Below are positions 33,573-34,519 of a stretch of 34,519 nt of DNA, piece after piece. Position 1 is the first letter of the stretch; each line of letters opens with the position of its first letter. Position numbers and translations under genes: made by a program. The stretch comes from Flavobacteriales bacterium. GTDB lineage: Bacteria > Bacteroidota > Bacteroidia > Flavobacteriales_D > Sanyastnellaceae. The notes under the pieces were generated by a model. That model was not told the origin of the DNA and ran no database searches. It saw only the letters and a list, made by a program, of their open reading frames with translations. Where the stretch lies: positions 1 to 34,519 of the forward strand of contig JAQWFN010000101.1 of assembly GCA_029238785.1 (NCBI GenBank). The letters are read 5' to 3'.

Positions 33573-34519
33573 ATGATGCCTTTTATCTTCAAATTTGTGA
33601 ATAATCGTCTGTTTTTGCGTGTTTTAGTCTTTTTCGGGGTGATGCTTTTTTGTCCTTCAGAGGCGCTCTTCGCCCAAAATAAGGAAGCTGCTTTTCAAGG
33701 AAACGTTTCAAAAAGCTATGAAGAAGCCATCGAGAGCTACAAACTATTGGCTGAGGAGCATGCCGAAGCGCACTTGATTGAGGTGGGGATGAGCGATTCG
33801 GGCAAAGCCTTGCATTGTTTTGTGCTTTCTAGTGAAAATCCTTTGGACCAGTACGGACAATTTTCACTGCCCGAAAATAAAGCCATCTTGTTCATTAACA
33901 ACGGCATTCATCCTGGAGAGCCTTGCGGTATCGATGCCAGCATTCAATTTGCCGAGCGCATATTAAAGCAGCGCAACGCGGAACGTCAGGAGATCCTCGA
34001 GCAATTGGTGATTGCCATCATTCCCGTTTATAATGTAGGTGGAGCATTGAATAGAAACTGTTGTTCAAGGGCCAATCAAAATGGTCCGGAAGAATACGGT
34101 TTTCGTGGAAACGCGAAGAATTTAGACTTGAACCGCGACTTCATCAAGCTCGATTCTGAGAACGCAAGAAGTTTGGTGTATTTGCTTCGCGAACTGAATC
34201 CTAACGTTTTTATCGACACGCACACCAGCAATGGGGCAGACTACCAGTATGTGATGACCATGATTGCCACTCAACCCGATAAGGCGAGCGCACCCATAGG
34301 CAAGTACATCAGAGAAAAGATGTCGCCCATTTTGTATGCCGATATGGAAAAACAGGGTTATGGAATGACGCCTTATGTATATGGTTTAGGGCGAATTCCT
34401 GACGAGGGCATTAAAGATTTTCTTGAAACACCACGGTACAGCACCGGCTACAATGCCTTGTTCAATACCATTGGTTATACTTCAGAAACACATATGCTAA
34501 AGCCATTTGCTCAAAGGGT
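33573..34519 (+). CDS. M14-family zinc carboxypeptidase-like protein, 3' end cut by window
   Basis: The frame opens at ATG 33573 (or 33576) and is open to the last base, giving 315 visible residues. A signal peptide (hydrophobic run LRVLVFFGVMLFCPSEALFAQ) precedes a region beginning NKEAAFQGNVSKSYEEAIESY. Zinc ligands of the M14 fold are visible as HPGE in FINNGIHPGEPCG and His in FIDTHTSNGADYQ. The substrate-binding LNRDF motif lies between them. The catalytic Glu would lie beyond the window edge. Such enzymes trim C-terminal residues from peptides in the envelope or outside the cell. Confidence 0.87.
   Translation, partial: MMPFIFKFVNNRLFLRVLVFFGVMLFCPSEALFAQNKEAAFQGNVSKSYEEAIESYKLLAEEHAEAHLIEVGMSDSGKALHCFVLSSENPLDQYGQFSLPENKAILFINNGIHPGEPCGIDASIQFAERILKQRNAERQEILEQLVIAIIPVYNVGGALNRNCCSRANQNGPEEYGFRGNAKNLDLNRDFIKLDSENARSLVYLLRELNPNVFIDTHTSNGADYQYVMTMIATQPDKASAPIGKYIREKMSPILYADMEKQGYGMTPYVYGLGRIPDEGIKDFLETPRYSTGYNALFNTIGYTSETHMLKPFAQR

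Overview
The window looks like a chromosomal segment of a low-GC Bacteroidota bacterium, most likely a (marine) Flavobacteriales member. Reasons: a TonB-dependent receptor with a carboxypeptidase-regulatory-like N-terminal domain, a GWxTD-domain protein, a dipeptidyl peptidase IV next to a POT transporter, a DUF4369/TlpA thioredoxin protein, a SpoIIE phosphatase of the form typical of the phylum, and promoters of the Bacteroidota type (TTG, about 18-21 bases, TAnnTTTG) before both tRNA genes and the TonB locus. Placement below order level is not supported. No insertion sequence, phage, CRISPR array or rRNA is visible; this is mostly core chromosome.

Layout. 1-3.6 kb: the N-terminal part of a SiaC-family (DUF1987) regulatory protein, a methyltransferase/ZIP metal transporter pair, an HMG-CoA-lyase-family enzyme and a lone receiver protein with Glu in place of the phospho-acceptor Asp. 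3.6-8.2 kb: a small hypothetical protein, then a minus-strand run GWxTD protein - glycosyltransferase 2 - ComEC. 8.3-10 kb: tRNA-Ser(TGA), a heavily decayed alpha/beta-hydrolase pseudogene and a lipoprotein whose frame is open into that relic. 10-13.6 kb: a probable metal-uptake locus (small His/Cys secreted protein, TonB receptor with a ZnuD-like signature, acidic lipoprotein) under a promoter whose -33 box lies inside a perfect 12-bp palindrome, then a DUF2007 protein. 13.8-17.5 kb: a secreted hypothetical protein, a crotonase, citrate synthase and a secreted thioredoxin. 17.6-21.8 kb: a peptide-use pair, DPP IV followed by a POT peptide transporter; the transporter carries an in-frame TAG at codon 55. 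21.9-26.3 kb: a GlcD-like FAD oxidase, fabI, a G-rich intergenic island, a membrane SpoIIE phosphatase and tRNA-Met(CAT). 26.4-34.5 kb: a HEAT-like protein with a TlpA-like protein, an NAD-dependent epimerase-like protein, an alpha/beta hydrolase overlapping a 50-residue Pmp3/YqaE protein, a coiled-coil protein with a stop just after its signal peptide, a WCGD thioredoxin-like protein divergent from a DUF2797 protein, YqgE, and the start of an M14 metallopeptidase cut by the window end.

How the genes work together. The clearest functional groups are peptide use (DPP IV, POT, M14 peptidase), metal handling (ZIP transporter; TonB/His-Cys protein/lipoprotein) and acyl-CoA and central metabolism (HMG-CoA-lyase family, crotonase, citrate synthase, FabI). 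The most notable observations are three damaged genes in 34 kb (POT, coiled-coil protein, alpha/beta hydrolase), the palindromic operator candidate at the metal locus, and the Glu-substituted receiver. I saw no obviously new multi-gene system.
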